Made by a program: the position numbers and the translations under genes. Positions 46,002-58,400 of a stretch of DNA of 64,000 bases are shown here, one piece after another. Source of the DNA: Moringa oleifera (lineage: Eukaryota; Streptophyta; Magnoliopsida; Brassicales; Moringaceae). The notes below the pieces were generated by a model, which was given only the letters and a program-made list of their open reading frames with translations, searched no databases and was not told where the DNA came from. Position 1 is the first letter of the stretch. Each line of letters starts with the position of its first letter. The stretch is taken from positions 744,501 through 808,500 of the forward strand of contig JAJFZO010000263.1 of the NCBI GenBank assembly GCA_021397835.1. The letters are read 5' to 3'.

Positions 46002-46144
46002 TATAAGGTTCAGTAGACTTTTTGCAACGTTGTGAGCAACGAGCCGCCCACGTCGTCGTTATCCGAACATTTCGGCGGACCATTCAATCAGTAGGAGTGA
46101 CGGGCGGTGAGTATAAAGGGCAGGGACGTAGTCAACGTGAGCTA

Positions 46145-46182
<38 letters not shown>

Positions 46183-46297
46183 ACAATTGCAATGATCTAT
46201 ACCCATCAAGATGAAATTTTAAAGATTACCCAAACCTGTCGCCCAAGGCTATAAACTTGTTGAATACATCAGTGTAGCGCGCATGCCTCAAACTTCC
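45941..46297 (-). rRNA. 18S rRNA pseudogene, 3'-terminal fragment, unit 5
   Basis: About 350 nt of the 18S 3' end, with a small internal deletion near 46285 (GCGCATG joined to CCTCAAACTTCC). At about 46297 it joins 5' ETS sequence (CACATTTTTTCCACTGATGAGG). The remaining 18S, including the LTR insertion site, is gone. Shared TTCCCA suggests microhomology. Confidence 0.95.
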
Positions 46298-46944
46298 CAC
46301 ATTTTTTCCACTGATGAGGCCTTGGCAGCAGAGGTGTAACATCGTGCCCAGGCTGGCCGCGTGGCTCGCTCGATGCTAACGGTCGATGATCGTGTCATTG
46401 ATCCTGCTGCACAACGAGTCTACCTAGGCAAGCATAAGCATCAGGATCCAACCCCGCATCTGTCGCCTCGAGGGCCTATGACAAAGCATAAGCCCTCGCG
46501 TAGCATGCATCATCGTTAGCTTCGTCGCCCACACCGTTGAGCTTGTCTAGCCACATCCCAGCTAATTTTCCCACAATTTTTCTCGTTTTGTTGCCCACAT
46601 GTTAGTGGATTTCATTTCTCATAATTTGCCCACTCCGTGGGCTACTGATTAGGCATCCTACACTCTTTGACCGATGTCGTCGGCTGCCTGCCAGCCAGCG
46701 GTGGTGGCTGCCATAGCCATGCACCACCAGCTGGATGAGCAAGGCAGTAAGCCGCCTTGCGTATACCATACGCGCTGGGTTCCTCAAGCCCAGCGCCTGC
46801 CCATGTGGGATGGCCTGGGGGGGAGCACGCATGGCCCGTTGGCACCCTGCAAGCTCGGTGACCACCTCCCCCCTCAAGAGTCTCAAATGAAATTTCACTC
46901 CTGACAGGAGAAAACATCAATATGTTTGAGCAGTCATAATGGCT
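46298..46944 (-). other. 5' ETS / IGS (partial), unit 5
   Basis: Homologous to the distal part of 15735-16974, starting within the 325-bp duplicated block. No gene seen. Confidence 0.78.
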
Positions 46945-47100
46945 CTAAAAAATTACTTACCAGGAATTTTGAGTTGAAACTTTGTACATAAACGGAGAAT
47001 AATCATATCTAACACCAGAAAAAATTTCAGAATTTTCTGAGCACCAATTGTTTTTAATGAATTTTCTATAACTAAAAATTGAAAAAATCATCAAAAATAG
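46945..47100. promoter_or_regulatory. conserved AT-rich spacer block, unit 5
   Basis: Counterpart of 2620-2785 and 16975-17135. The promoter role is unproven. Confidence 0.3.
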
Positions 47101-47429
47101 CCCGTGAGTGGAAATGATCCTAAACCTCATGGGCAAACTCCTCATGAATTACACGATTTATTTGAGTCACTTTGGGACAAATTCCGTGATCAAAAGACTA
47201 TCAATTCATACCAATTTCGCAAGTGGGCATTGCGGCCAACAAGCTAGGGCAGCTGTGCCTCTGCCTGGCCTAAGGTGCGTGTTGGCTGCCCTTTCCAGTG
47301 CACCTCCAGCCACACCATGGCTACCCTCAGGGCCCATCACAGCCAGGGGACATGGCCAAGCCCAACTTGCCTATGAAATGAACACCCATAGCAAGTACCG
47401 AGCCTCACAACGTGCTCGTGGCAGGCTCG
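47101..47429. other. unique spacer before subrepeats, unit 5
   Basis: Counterpart of 2786-3109. No gene seen. Confidence 0.7.
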
Positions 47430-50400
47430 CGTGGGGCGCCCCTGGCAAGGCTGGCACCGTGCTTGCTGGGGATTACTGTGGAACCCCTGGCTCGCACACT
47501 GAGCACCATGTCAAGGGGCAGGGACGAGGGGGCTGGCTCGGGATGGGTGCCCGTAACTGGGCTAGCGCGCCCACCACTGCCACACGCTGGGCTAACAGGC
47601 CACGCCGTGCCTACTGAGGGCTGCCGAGGCATGCCTCCCATGTCCAGGGTCCATGTGACGCGTCTCCCCTGGCTCGCTCGCTGGGCAATAAGTCGAGGGG
47701 CAGGGACGAGGGGGCTCGCTAGCGATTGACGCCCGTGGCCTGGCTGGCCTGCCCACCGCTGCCGCACGCTGGGCAAGAAGCCCAAGCCGTGCCTACTGGG
47801 GGTTGCCGAGGCTTGCCTTCTGTGCTCAGGGTGCGTGCGACGCGGCTCCCTTGGCTCGCTCGCTGGGCACTATGTCGAGGGGCAGGCACACCCACCGCTC
47901 CCGTACGCTGGGCAAGAAGCCCAGGTTGTGAATGCTGGGGGCTGCCGTCGCTTGCCTCCCGTACACAGGGTCTGTGTGACGCGGCTCCTCTGGCTCGCTC
48001 GCTAGGCACTATGTCGAGGAGTCAGCTCACGATGGGCGCCTGTGGCCTGGCTGGCATGCCAACCGCTCGCTAGGTAAGATGCCTAGGCCGTGCTTGCTGG
48101 GGGTGGCCGAGGATTGCCTCCCATGCCCGAGATCCTTGTGACGCAGCTCCTCTGGCTCGTTTGCTGGGCACTATGTTGAGGGGCAGGGACGAGGTGGCAG
48201 GCTCGCGATGGGCACTAGGGGCCTGGCTGGCGCTCCCATCGCTCCCTTACCCTGGGCAGGAAGCCTAGACCATGTCTGCTGAGGGCAGCCGAGGCTTGCA
48301 TCCCGTGCCTAGGGTCCGTGCAACGCGGCCCTCCTGGCTCGCTCGCTGGGCACTCTGTCGAGGGACCGGCTCACGATGGGCACAAGTTGCCTGGCTGGCG
48401 CGCTCATCGCTCCCGTACCCTGTGCAGGAAGCCCAGGCCATGTCTGCTGAGGGCGACTGAGGCTAGCATCCCGTGCCTAGGGTCCGTGCGACGCGGCCTT
48501 CCTGGCTCTCTTGCTGGGCACTCTGTCGAGGGGCCGGCTCGCGATGGGAATCCGTGGCCTGGTTGACGCGCCCACCGCTCCCGCACATTGGGCAAGAAGC
48601 CTATGCCGTGCAACCTTGTGGCTGCCGAGGTGTGGCTCCCATGCCCAGGGGTCCATGCAACGCAGCCCCCATAGCTCACTCGCTAGGCAATATGTTGAAG
48701 GGTAGGGACGAGCGAGCTGGCTCACGATAGACGCCCGTGGCTTGGCAAGCGCGCCCACCGCTCCCGTACACTAGATAAGAAGCCTAGGCTGTGCCTCCTG
48801 GGGGCCGTCGAGGCATGGCTCCCATGCCCAGGGTCCGTGCGACGCAGCTCCCCTGGTTCCTTCGCTGGGCACTATGTCGAGGGGCAGGGACGGGAGGGTT
48901 GGCCCGCGATGGGTGCCTGTGGCCTAGTTGGCACACACCCATCGCTGTTGCAAGCTGGGCAAGCAGCCAAGGCCGTGCCAGCTGGGGGCTGCCGAGGTAT
49001 GCCTCCAGTGCCCAGGGTCCATGAAACATGGCTCCGTTGGCTCGTTCGCTAGGCACTATGTCAAGCGGTAGGGACGAGGGGGCTCGCTCGCGATGAGCGC
49101 CCGTGGCCTCGTAGGCACGCCCACCGCTGCTGCACAATTGGCAAGCAGCCCATGCCAGTCTTGCTGGGGGCTGCCGAGGTGTGCCTCCAATGCCCAGGGT
49201 CCGTGTGATGCAGCTCCCCTGGTTCACTCGCAGAGCACTATGTCGAGGGGCATGGACGAAGCCGTTGGCTCACGATGGGGGTCCGTGGCCTGGCTGGCGC
49301 GCCCACCACTGTTGTAACATGGGCAAGCAGCCCATGCCGTACCTGCTGAGGGCAGCCGAGGCATGCCTCCAATGCCTATGGTCCATGCGATGCGGCTCCG
49401 TGGCTCGCTAGCGGGGCACTTTGTCGATGGGCTGGCTCATGATGGACGCTCGTAGCCTGGCTGGCGAGACCACCGCAGCTGCACTCTGGGCAAGCAGCCC
49501 ATTCCATGACTGCTGGGGGCTGCCAAGGCATGCCCCCCGTCACCAGGGTCCGTCCGACGCGGCTCCCTGGCTCGCTCACGAGGCACTATGTCGAGGGGCT
49601 ACCTTGTGATAGGCGCCGGTGGCCTGGCTGGCTCACCCACCGCGGCCGCATGCTTGCCAAGCAGCCCTTGCCATGCCGGCTGGGGGCTACCAAGGCTTGC
49701 CTCCCATGCACAGGGCTCGCTCCCTGGGCATTATGTCGAGGGGCAGGGACATGTGTGCTGGCTCACGATGGGCGCCCGTGGCCTTGCTGGCGCGCCCACC
49801 ACTGTCGCAAGATGGCCAAGCCGCCCATGCCGTGCCTGCTGGGGGCTGTCGAGGCATGCCACCAATGCCCATTATCCGAGCGATGCGGCTCCCTAACTCC
49901 CTTGCGGGGCACTATGTCGAGGGGCTGGCTCGTGATGGGAGCTAGTGGCTTGGCACGCTCGCCCACCGCTGCCATACCCTGTGCAAGCAGCCCATGCTGT
50001 ACCTTCTGGGGGCTGCTGAGGCATGCCTCCCGTGCCCAGGGTCCGTGCGACGCGGCTTCCTTGGCACGCTCACAGGGCACTTCGTCGAGGGGCAGGGACG
50101 AGGGGGCTGGCCCGCGAATGGCGCCCGTGGCCTGGCTGGTGCACCCACTGCTGCCACACACTGGGCAAGAAGCGCATCCTAAGCCTGCTGGCGGCTTCCA
50201 AGGCATGTCCCCCATGCCCAAGGTACCTGCGTCGCGGCCCACTGGGTCGCTCTCTGGGCACTATGTCAAGAGGTTGGCATTTGATGGGTGCCCGTGGCCT
50301 GGCTGGCGTGCCCACCGCTACCGTACGCCGGGCAAGCAGCCCATGCCGTGCCTGCTTGGGGCTACCGAGGCGTGCCTCCGATGCCATGGTTCCCTTGGTT

Positions 50401-53400
50401 CGGTTGCTGGGAACAATATTGAGGGGCTGGCTCGTGATGGGCGCCGGTGGCCTGGCTAGCGCGGCCACAGCTGTCGCAAGTTGGGGAAGCAGCCCTTCAC
50501 ATACCTGCTGGGGGATGCCGAGGCGTGCTTCCCGTGCCCAGGGTCGGTGCGATGCGGCTCCCATGGCTCGCTCGATGGGCACTATGTCAAGGGGCGGGGA
50601 CGAGTGTGCTGGCTCATGATGGGTGCCCGTGGCCTGGCTGGTGTGCTCCCTGCTGTCGCAAGATGGGCAAGCAGCCCATGCCGTGCCTGCTGGGGGCTGC
50701 TGACGCATGCCTCTAATGCCCATGGTCCGAGCGGCACGGCTCCCTGGCTCCCTCACGGGGCACTATGTCGAGGGGCTGGCTCGTGATGGGCGCTCGTGGC
50801 CTGGCTGGCGTGCCCACCGTTGCTGCGCACTGGGTAAGCAACCCATGCCCTGCCTGGTTAGGGCTAGCGAGGTGTGCCACGCATGCCCAGGGTCTGTGCA
50901 ACGCAGCTCCCCTGGTTCTTTCGCTGGGCACTATGTCGAGGGGCGGGGACGAGTGTGCTGGCTCATGATGGGCGCCCGTGGCCTGGCTGGCTTGCTCACT
51001 GCTGTCGCAAGATGGGCAAGCTACCCATGCCGTGCCTGCTGGGGGCTGCTGTGGCATGCCTCCAATGCCCATGGTCCGAGCGACGCGACTCCCTGGCTCC
51101 CTTGCGGGGCACTATGTCGAGGGGCTGGCTCGTGATGGGCGCTCGTGGCCTGGCTGGCGTGCCCACCGCTGCCGCGCACTGGGTAAGCAGCCCATGCCAT
51201 GCCTGGTTGGGGCTGCCGAGTTGTGCCACCCATGCCCAGGGTCCGTGCGACGCAGCTCCCCTGGTTCGTTCGCTGGGCACTATGTCAAGGGGCAGGGACG
51301 GGAGGGCTGGCCCGCGATGGGTGCCCGTGGCCTGGCTGGCACACCCACCGCTGTTGCAAGCTGGGCAAGCAGGCAATGCCGTGCCAGCTGGGGGCTGCCG
51401 AGGTATGCCTCCAATGTCCAAGGTCTGTGCAACATGGCTTTGTTGGCTCGTTCGCTGGGCTCTATGTCAAGGGGCAAGGACGAGGGGGCTCGCTCGCGAT
51501 GAGCGCCCGTGGCCTTACAGGCACACCCACCGCTGCTGCACGATTGGCAAGCAGCCCATGCCGTGCTTGCTGGGGGCTGCCGAGGTGTGCCTCCAATGCC
51601 CAGGGTCCGTGTGACACGGCTCCCCTGGTTCGCTCACAGAGCACTATGTCGATGGGCAGGGACAAAGGCGTTGGCTCGCGGTGGGGGCCCGTGGACTGGC
51701 TGGCGTGCCCACCACTGTCGTACTATGGGCAAGCAGCCCATGCCGTACCTACTGGGGGCAGCCGAGGCATGCCTCCAATGCCCATGGTCCATGCAATGCG
51801 GCTCCTTGGCTCGCTCGCGGGGCACTTTGTCGAGGGGCTGGCTCGTGATGGGCGCTCGTGGCCTGGCTGGCGAGAGCACTGCAGCTGCACTCTAGGCAAG
51901 CAGTCCATGCCATGCCTGCTGGGGGCTGCCAAGGCACGCCCCCCGTCACAGGGTCCGTGCGACGCGGCTCGCTGGCTCGCTCGCGGGGCACTATTTCGAG
52001 GGGTTGCCGTTTGATGGGCGCCGGTGGCCTGGCTGGCTCACCCACCGCAGCCACACGCTGGCCAAGCAGCCCTTGCCGTGCCGGCTGGGGGCTACCAAGG
52101 CTTGCCTACCATGCACAGGGCTTGCTCGATGGCCACTATGTCGAGGGGCGGGGACGAGTGTGCTGGCTCACCATGGGCGCCCGCGGCCTGGCTGGCGTGC
52201 CCACCACTGTCGCAAAATGGGCAAGCAGCCCGTGCCGTCCCTGCTGGGGTCTGCCGAGGCATGCCACCAATGCCCATGGTCCGAGCGACGCGGCTCCCTG
52301 GCTCCCTCGCAGAGCACTATGTGGAGGGGCTGGCTCGTGATGGGAGCCAGTGGCCTGGCACGCTCGCCCACCGCTGTCGTACGCTGTGCAAGCAGCCCAT
52401 GCCATACCTTTTGGGGGCTGCTGAGGCATGCCTCCCGTGCCCAGGGTCCATACGACGCGGCTTCTCTGGCACGCTCATTGGGCACTGCATCGAGGAGCAG
52501 GGACGAGGGTGCTGGATCGCGATTGGCGCCCGTGGCCTGGCTGGTGCACCCACTACTGCCACACACTGGGCAAGCAGCGCATCCCAAGCCTGCTGGCGGC
52601 TTCCAAGGCATGTCCCCCATGCCCAAGGTACTTGCAACACGGCTCACTGGCTCGCTCGCTGGGCACTATGTCAAGGGGTTGGCATTTGATGGGCACCCGT
52701 GGCCTGGCTGGCGTGTCCACCGCTGCCGTATGCTGGGCAAGCAGCCCATGCCATGCCTGCTTGGGGCTGCCGAGGCGTGCCTCCCGTGCCAATGCTCCGT
52801 GGAACGCGGCTCCCATGGTTCAGTTGCTGGGAACTATGTTGAGGGGCTGGCTCGTGATGGGCGCCGGTGGTCAGGCTATCGCGCCCACCGCAGTCGCAAG
52901 TTGGCCAAGCAGCCCTTCACATGCCTGCTGGGGGATGCCGAGGCGTGCCTCCCGTGCCTAGGGTCCGTGCGACACGGCTCCCGTGGCTCACTCGCTGGGC
53001 ACTATGTCGAGTGACGTGGACGAGTGCGCTGGCTCATGATGGGCGCCCGTGGCCTGGCTGGCGCGCTCACTACTGTCGCAAGATGGGCAAGCAGCCCATG
53101 CCGTGCCTGCTGGGGGCTGCTGAGGCATGCCTCAAATGCCCATGGTCCGAGCGACGCAGCTCCCTGGCTCCCTCGCGGGGCACTATGTCGAGGGGTTGGC
53201 TCCTGATGGGCGCTCGTGGCCTGGCTGACGTGCCCACCGTTGCCGCGCACTGAGTAAGCAGCCCATGCCATGCCTGGTTGGGGCTGCCGAGGTGTCCCAC
53301 CCATGCCTAGGGTCCGTGCGACGCAGCTCCCCAAGTTCATTCGCTGGGCACTATGTCGAGGGGCAGGGACTGGGGGGCTGGCCTGCGATGGGTGCCCGTG

Positions 53401-55245
53401 GCCTGGCTGGCACACCCACCGCTGTTGCAAGCTGGGCAAGCTGCCAATGCCGTGCCGGCTGGGGGCTGCCGAGGTATGCCTCCAGTGCCCAGGGTCCGTG
53501 CAACATGGCTCCGTTGGCTCGTTCGCTGGGCACTATGTCAAGGGGCTGGGACGAAGGGGCTCGCTCGCGATGAGCGCCTGTGGCCTCGCAGGCGCGCCCA
53601 CCGCTGCTGCACGATTGGCAAGCAGCCCATGCCGTGCTTGCTGGAGGCTGCCGAGGTGTGCCTCCAATGCCCAGGGTCCATGCAACACGGCTCCCCTGGT
53701 TCGCTCACAGAGCACTATGTCGAGGGGCAGGGACAAAGGTGTTGGCTCGCGATGGGGGCCCGTGGACTGGCTGGCGCGCCCACCACTGTCGTACTATGGG
53801 CAAGCAGCCCATGCCGTACCTGCTGGGGGCAGCCGAGGCATTCCTCCAATGCCCATGGTCAATGCGATGCGGCTCCCTGGCTCGCTCGCGGGGCACTTTG
53901 TCGAGGGGCTGCCTCGTGATGGACGCCGGTGGCCTGGCTAGCTCGCCGACCGCTGCCGCACACTGGCCAAGAAGCCTGTGCTGTGCCGGCTGGGGGCTAC
54001 CAAGGCTTGCCTCCCGTGCACAGGGTCCATGCGACGCGGCTCCTCTTGTTCGCTTGTTGGGCACTATGTCGAGGGGGAGGTACGAGGGGGCTCTCTCGCG
54101 ATGGGCACTATGTCGAGGGGGAGGCACGAGGGGGCTCCCATGGCTCGCTCGATGGGCACTATGTCGAGGGGCGGGGACGAGTGTGCTGGCTCATGATGGG
54201 AGCCCGTGGCCTGGCTGGCGCGCTCCCTGCTGTCGCAAGATGGGCAAGCAGCCCATGCCGTGCCTGCTGGGAGCTGCTGATGCATGCCTCCAATGCCCAT
54301 GGTCCGAGCGACGCGGCTCCCTGGCTCCCTCGTGGGGCACTATGTCGAGGGGCTGGCTCGCGATGGGCGCCCGTGGCCTGGCTGGCGCGCCCACCGCTGT
54401 CACAAGATGGGCAAGCAGCCCATGGCCTGGCAGGCGCGCCCACCGCTGCTGTATGCTGGGAAAGCAATCCAAAGCGTGCCTGCTGGGGGCTTCCGAGGCA
54501 TGCCTCCAATGCCCATGGTCTATGCAACGGGGCTCCCTGGCTCGCTCGCGGGGCACTATGCCGAGGGGCTAGCTCGTGATGGGCGCCCGTGGCCTGGCTG
54601 GCACGCCCACCACTGCTGCATGCTGGGCAAGCAGCCCATGCCATGCCTGCTTCGGGCTTCCAAGGCATGCTCCCTGTGCCCAGGGTTCGTGCGACGCTGC
54701 TCCCCTGCCTCGCTCGCTGCGCACTATGTTGAGGGGCAGGGACGAGGGGGCTGGCTCGAGATGGGCGCCCGTGGCCTGCGGGGCACGCTTGGCAAGCAGC
54801 CCACGCCGTGTCTGCTGGGGGCTACCGAGGCATGCCTCCTATGCCCACGGTATGTGCGACGTGGCTCCCCTGGCTTGCTCGCTGGGCACTACGTTGAGGG
54901 ACAGGGACTAGGGGGCTGGCTCATGATGGTTGGTCGTCGCCTGGCTGGGGCGCCCCCCGCTGCCGCGCGCTGGGCAAGCAGCCCATGCCATGCCTGCTGG
55001 GGGCTGCCGAGGCATACCAATCCCAGGGTCCGTGCGACACTGCTCCCCTGGTTTGTTCGCTGGGCACTATGTCGAGGGCCAGGGACGAGGGGGTTGGCTC
55101 GCGATGGGCGCCCGTGGCCTGGCTGGCCCGCCCACCGCTGTCGCAAGCTGGGCAACCAGCCAATGCCATGCCTGCTGGGGGCTGCCAAGCATGCCACCCA
55201 TGCCCAGTGTCTGTGCGAGATGGCTCCCTGGCTCGCTCGCTGGGT
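47430..55245. repeat. IGS subrepeat array 5 (about 44 monomers)
   Basis: A long array of 168- to 182-bp monomers. The first part (47430-48800) has variants with shortened or CTCCCGTACGCTGGGCAAGAAG-type centres (landmark CTCCCGTAC). The middle is a 12-monomer higher-order repeat. The array ends at the 3' ETS landmark GGTAGTACTTTACC at 55245. Open frames of up to 379 codons are artefacts of the stop-poor repeat. Confidence 0.95.
48830..54000. repeat. 12-monomer higher-order repeat (2071 bp, about 2.4 copies)
   Basis: Diagnostic monomers recur in the same order. CAAGCTGGGC next to a CCAGCTGGGG monomer falls at 48951, 51357 and 53428. The ATTGGCAAGCAGCCC monomer falls at 49141, 51547 and 53618. 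The ATGGGCAAGCAGCCC...GTACC monomer falls at 49321, 51727 and 53798. Steps are 2406 and 2071 bp. The first copy is longer because a two-monomer block (about 50661-51000) is duplicated at 349-bp offset (TGCTGCGCAC at 50821, TGCCGCGCAC at 51170). The third copy is cut short after about 54000. Confidence 0.88.
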
Positions 55246-55442
55246 AGTACTTTACCGTGGGACAGCATTGAGGGACAAGTTTCTATTAGACTTTTATATA
55301 TTTTATTGGACTAACACTTGGTTCCCCAATGCTTCCCTATATGTTTCCAAGTGTTTTTCCCTTGGGTTTTTCATTCTCTACAAGCCCAAAAGACTTGCTT
55401 CTTTTTCCAGGTCATTATCTTGAGGGACGATTTTGGACCTCG
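55246..55442 (-). other. 3' ETS remnant joined to subrepeats (lost unit)
   Basis: Has the same content as the other 3' ETS segments up to GACCTCGGGGC (about 55437-55447), but there the 25S gene is replaced by subrepeat sequence (TCCCCTGGCTCACTC). A complete coding region plus most of a spacer must have been deleted. Confidence 0.85.
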
Positions 55443-58400
55443 GGGCTCCCCTGGCTCACTCACTGGGCACAATGTCGAGGGTAGGGACAAGGGGGCTGGC
55501 TTGCGAGGGGCTCCCGTGGCCTGGCTGGCGCGCCAACCGCACCCGCATGCTGGGCAGGCAGCCCATGCCATGCCTGCTGGGGGCTGTGAGGCATGCCTCC
55601 TGTGCCCAGGGTCCGTGCGACACGGCTCTCCTGGCTCGCTCGCTGGGCTCCGTGTCCAGGGGCCGGGACTAGGTGGCTGGCTCATGATGGAAGCCCATGG
55701 CGTGGCTGGCAGACGCTGGGCAAGCAGCCCATGCCATGTCTCCAGGGGGCTGCCGAGGCGAGCCTCACATGCCCAGGGTCCGTGCGATGTGGCTCCCATG
55801 GCTCGCTCACTGCGCATTATGTTGAGGGGCTCGCCCGCGATCGGCGCCCGGGGCTTGGCTCGCACACCCACCGCTGCAGCTCGCTGGGCAAGCAACCCAT
55901 GCAATGCCTGCTTGGGGCATCCGAGGCGTGCCACCCGTACCCAGGGTCCATGCGACCCGACTCCACTAGCTCGCTCGCTGCACACTATGTCGAGGGCCTG
56001 GCTCGCAATGGGAGCCCGTGGCCTGGCTGACGCGCCCACCGCTGCTGCACACTAAGCAAGATTGCCCATGCCGTGCTGCCTGGTGGCTGCGGAGGCATGC
56101 CTCCCGTGCCTAGGGTCAATGCGACGCGGCTGCCCTGGCTCGCTTGCTGGGCGCAATGTCGAGGGGCAGGGACGAGGGGGCTGGCTCGCGATGGGCTCCC
56201 GTACACTGGCTGGCGCGCCCAGTGCTGCCGCACGCTGGGCAAGCAGCCCATGCAGTGCCTGCTGGGGGCTTCTGAGGCAAGCCACCTGTGCCAAGGGACC
56301 ATGCAACGCGGCTCCCCTAGCTCACTTGCTGGGCACTACGTCGAGGGACAGGGACGAGTGGGCTGGCTCCCCCTGGGTGCTCGTGGCCTGGCTGGCACTC
56401 CCACTGCTGCCGCACTTTGGGTAAGCAGCCCATGCCGCGCCTGCTTGGGGCTGCCGAGGTGTGTTTCTCGTGCCCAGGGTCCGTGCGACGCGGCTCCACT
56501 GGCTCGCTCGCTGGGCAATACGCCGAGGGACAAGGACAAGGGGGCTAGCTTGCGACGGATGCCCATAGCCTTTCTGGCATGCCCACCGCTGCTGCATGCT
56601 GGGCAACCAGCCCATGCCGCGCCTGCTGGGGGCTGCAGAGGAGTGACTCCTGTGCCCAGTCCGTGCGACGCTGCTCTCTTGGCTCTCTCACCGGGCACTA
56701 TGTTGAGAGGCTGGCTCGTGATGGGCGCTTGTGGCATCGCTGGCATGCGCACCGCTACTTCACGCAGGGCAAGCAGCCCATACTGTGCCTGCAAGGGGCT
56801 GCAGAGGCGTGCCACCCGTGCCTGGGGTCCATGCGACGCATCTCCCATTGCTCGCTCGCTGCGCACTTTGTCGATGGGCTGGCTCTCGATGGGAGACCGT
56901 GACCTGGTTGGCGCGCCCGCCGCTGCAGCACGCTGGGCAAGCAGTGCATGCCCTGCCATCTGGAGGCTGCCAAGGTGTGCCTCCCACACCCAGGGTCCAT
57001 GCGATGTGGCTCGCATGGCTCGCTTGCTGCGCACTATGTCGAGGGGCTGGCTCGTAATGGGCGCCCATGGCCTAGCTAGCGCACCCACCAATGCCGCATG
57101 CTGGGCAAGAAGCCCAGCCCATGCATTCTGGGGGCTTCCAAGCCATGCCTCCCATGCACAGGGTCCGTGCGATGCTGCTCCCCTGGCTTGCTCGCTGGGC
57201 ACAATGTCGAGGGACAGGGACGAGTGGGCTGGCTCGCCATGGGCACCCGTACCCTGGCTGACACGCCCACTGCTGCCGCAGGTTGGGTAAGCTGCCCATG
57301 CCGTGCCTGCTAGGGCATCCAAGGCATGCCTCCCATGCCCAGGCTCCATGCGACGCGTCTCCCCTGGCTCGCCCGCTGGGCACTACCTCGAGGGACAGGG
57401 ACGAGGGGGCTGGCTCGCGATGGATACCCGTGGCCTGGCTGGAGCACCCACCGCTGCTGCATGCTGGGCAAGCAGCCCATGCCGTGCCTGTTGGGGGCTG
57501 CGGAGGCGTGCCTCCCATGCCCAGGGTCCATGCGACGTGGCTCCCCTGGCTCGCTTGCAGGTTACTATGTCGATGGGCTGGCTCGCGTGGGCGCCCGTGG
57601 CCTGGCTGGCGCTCCCACCGCTACCGCAAGCTGGGCAAGCAGCCCATGCGTGCCTGCGGGGGGCTCGCGACGCATGCCTGCAGTGTCCTGGGTCTGCACG
57701 ATGCGGCTCTGTGGCTCACTCAATGGGCACTATATCGAGGGGTCTGGCTCGCAATTGGAGCCCGGGGCATGGTGGGCGCTCCCACCGCTGCCGCACTCTG
57801 GGCAAGCGGCCCATGCATGCCTGCTGGAGGATGCCGAGGCGTGCCTCCCGAACCCAGGGTCTGTGCGACGCGGCTTCCATGGCTCGCTCACTGGGCACTA
57901 TGTCAAGGGACAGGGATGAGGGGGCTGGCTTGCGATGGGCGCCTGTGGCCTGGCTGGCACGCCTACCGCTTTCGCAAGCTGGGCAAGCAACCAATGCTGT
58001 GCTTGCTGGGGGCTGCCGAGGCATACCTCCAGTACCCGTGGCCTGGCAAGAGCCCCCACCGCTGCCGCACGATTGGCAAGCAGCTCATGCCGTGCTTGCT
58101 GGGGGTTGCTGAGGCATGCCTCCCGTGCACAGGGACTGTGCAATGCGACTCCCCTGGCTCACTCGTTGGGCACTATGTGAAGGGGGAGGAACGAGGGGGC
58201 TGGTCGCGATGGGCGCCTGTGGCAAGGCTGGCGTGCCCACCACTGCCGCACACTGGGCAATTGGCCCATGCTGTGCCTGCTGGGGGCTGCCGAGGCATGC
58301 CTCCCGTGCCCGGCCCATGCGACGTGGCTCCCCTGGGTCTCTTGCTGGGCACTATGTCAAGTGGGAGGGACGAGGGGGTGGTCGCGATGGGCGCCCGTGG

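Noticed and set aside
47430..55245. Centromeric satellite
   Set aside because: Higher-order structure suggests it, but the array is bounded by rDNA spacer and 3' ETS at both ends and the same monomer sits in every spacer here, so it is an IGS subrepeat.
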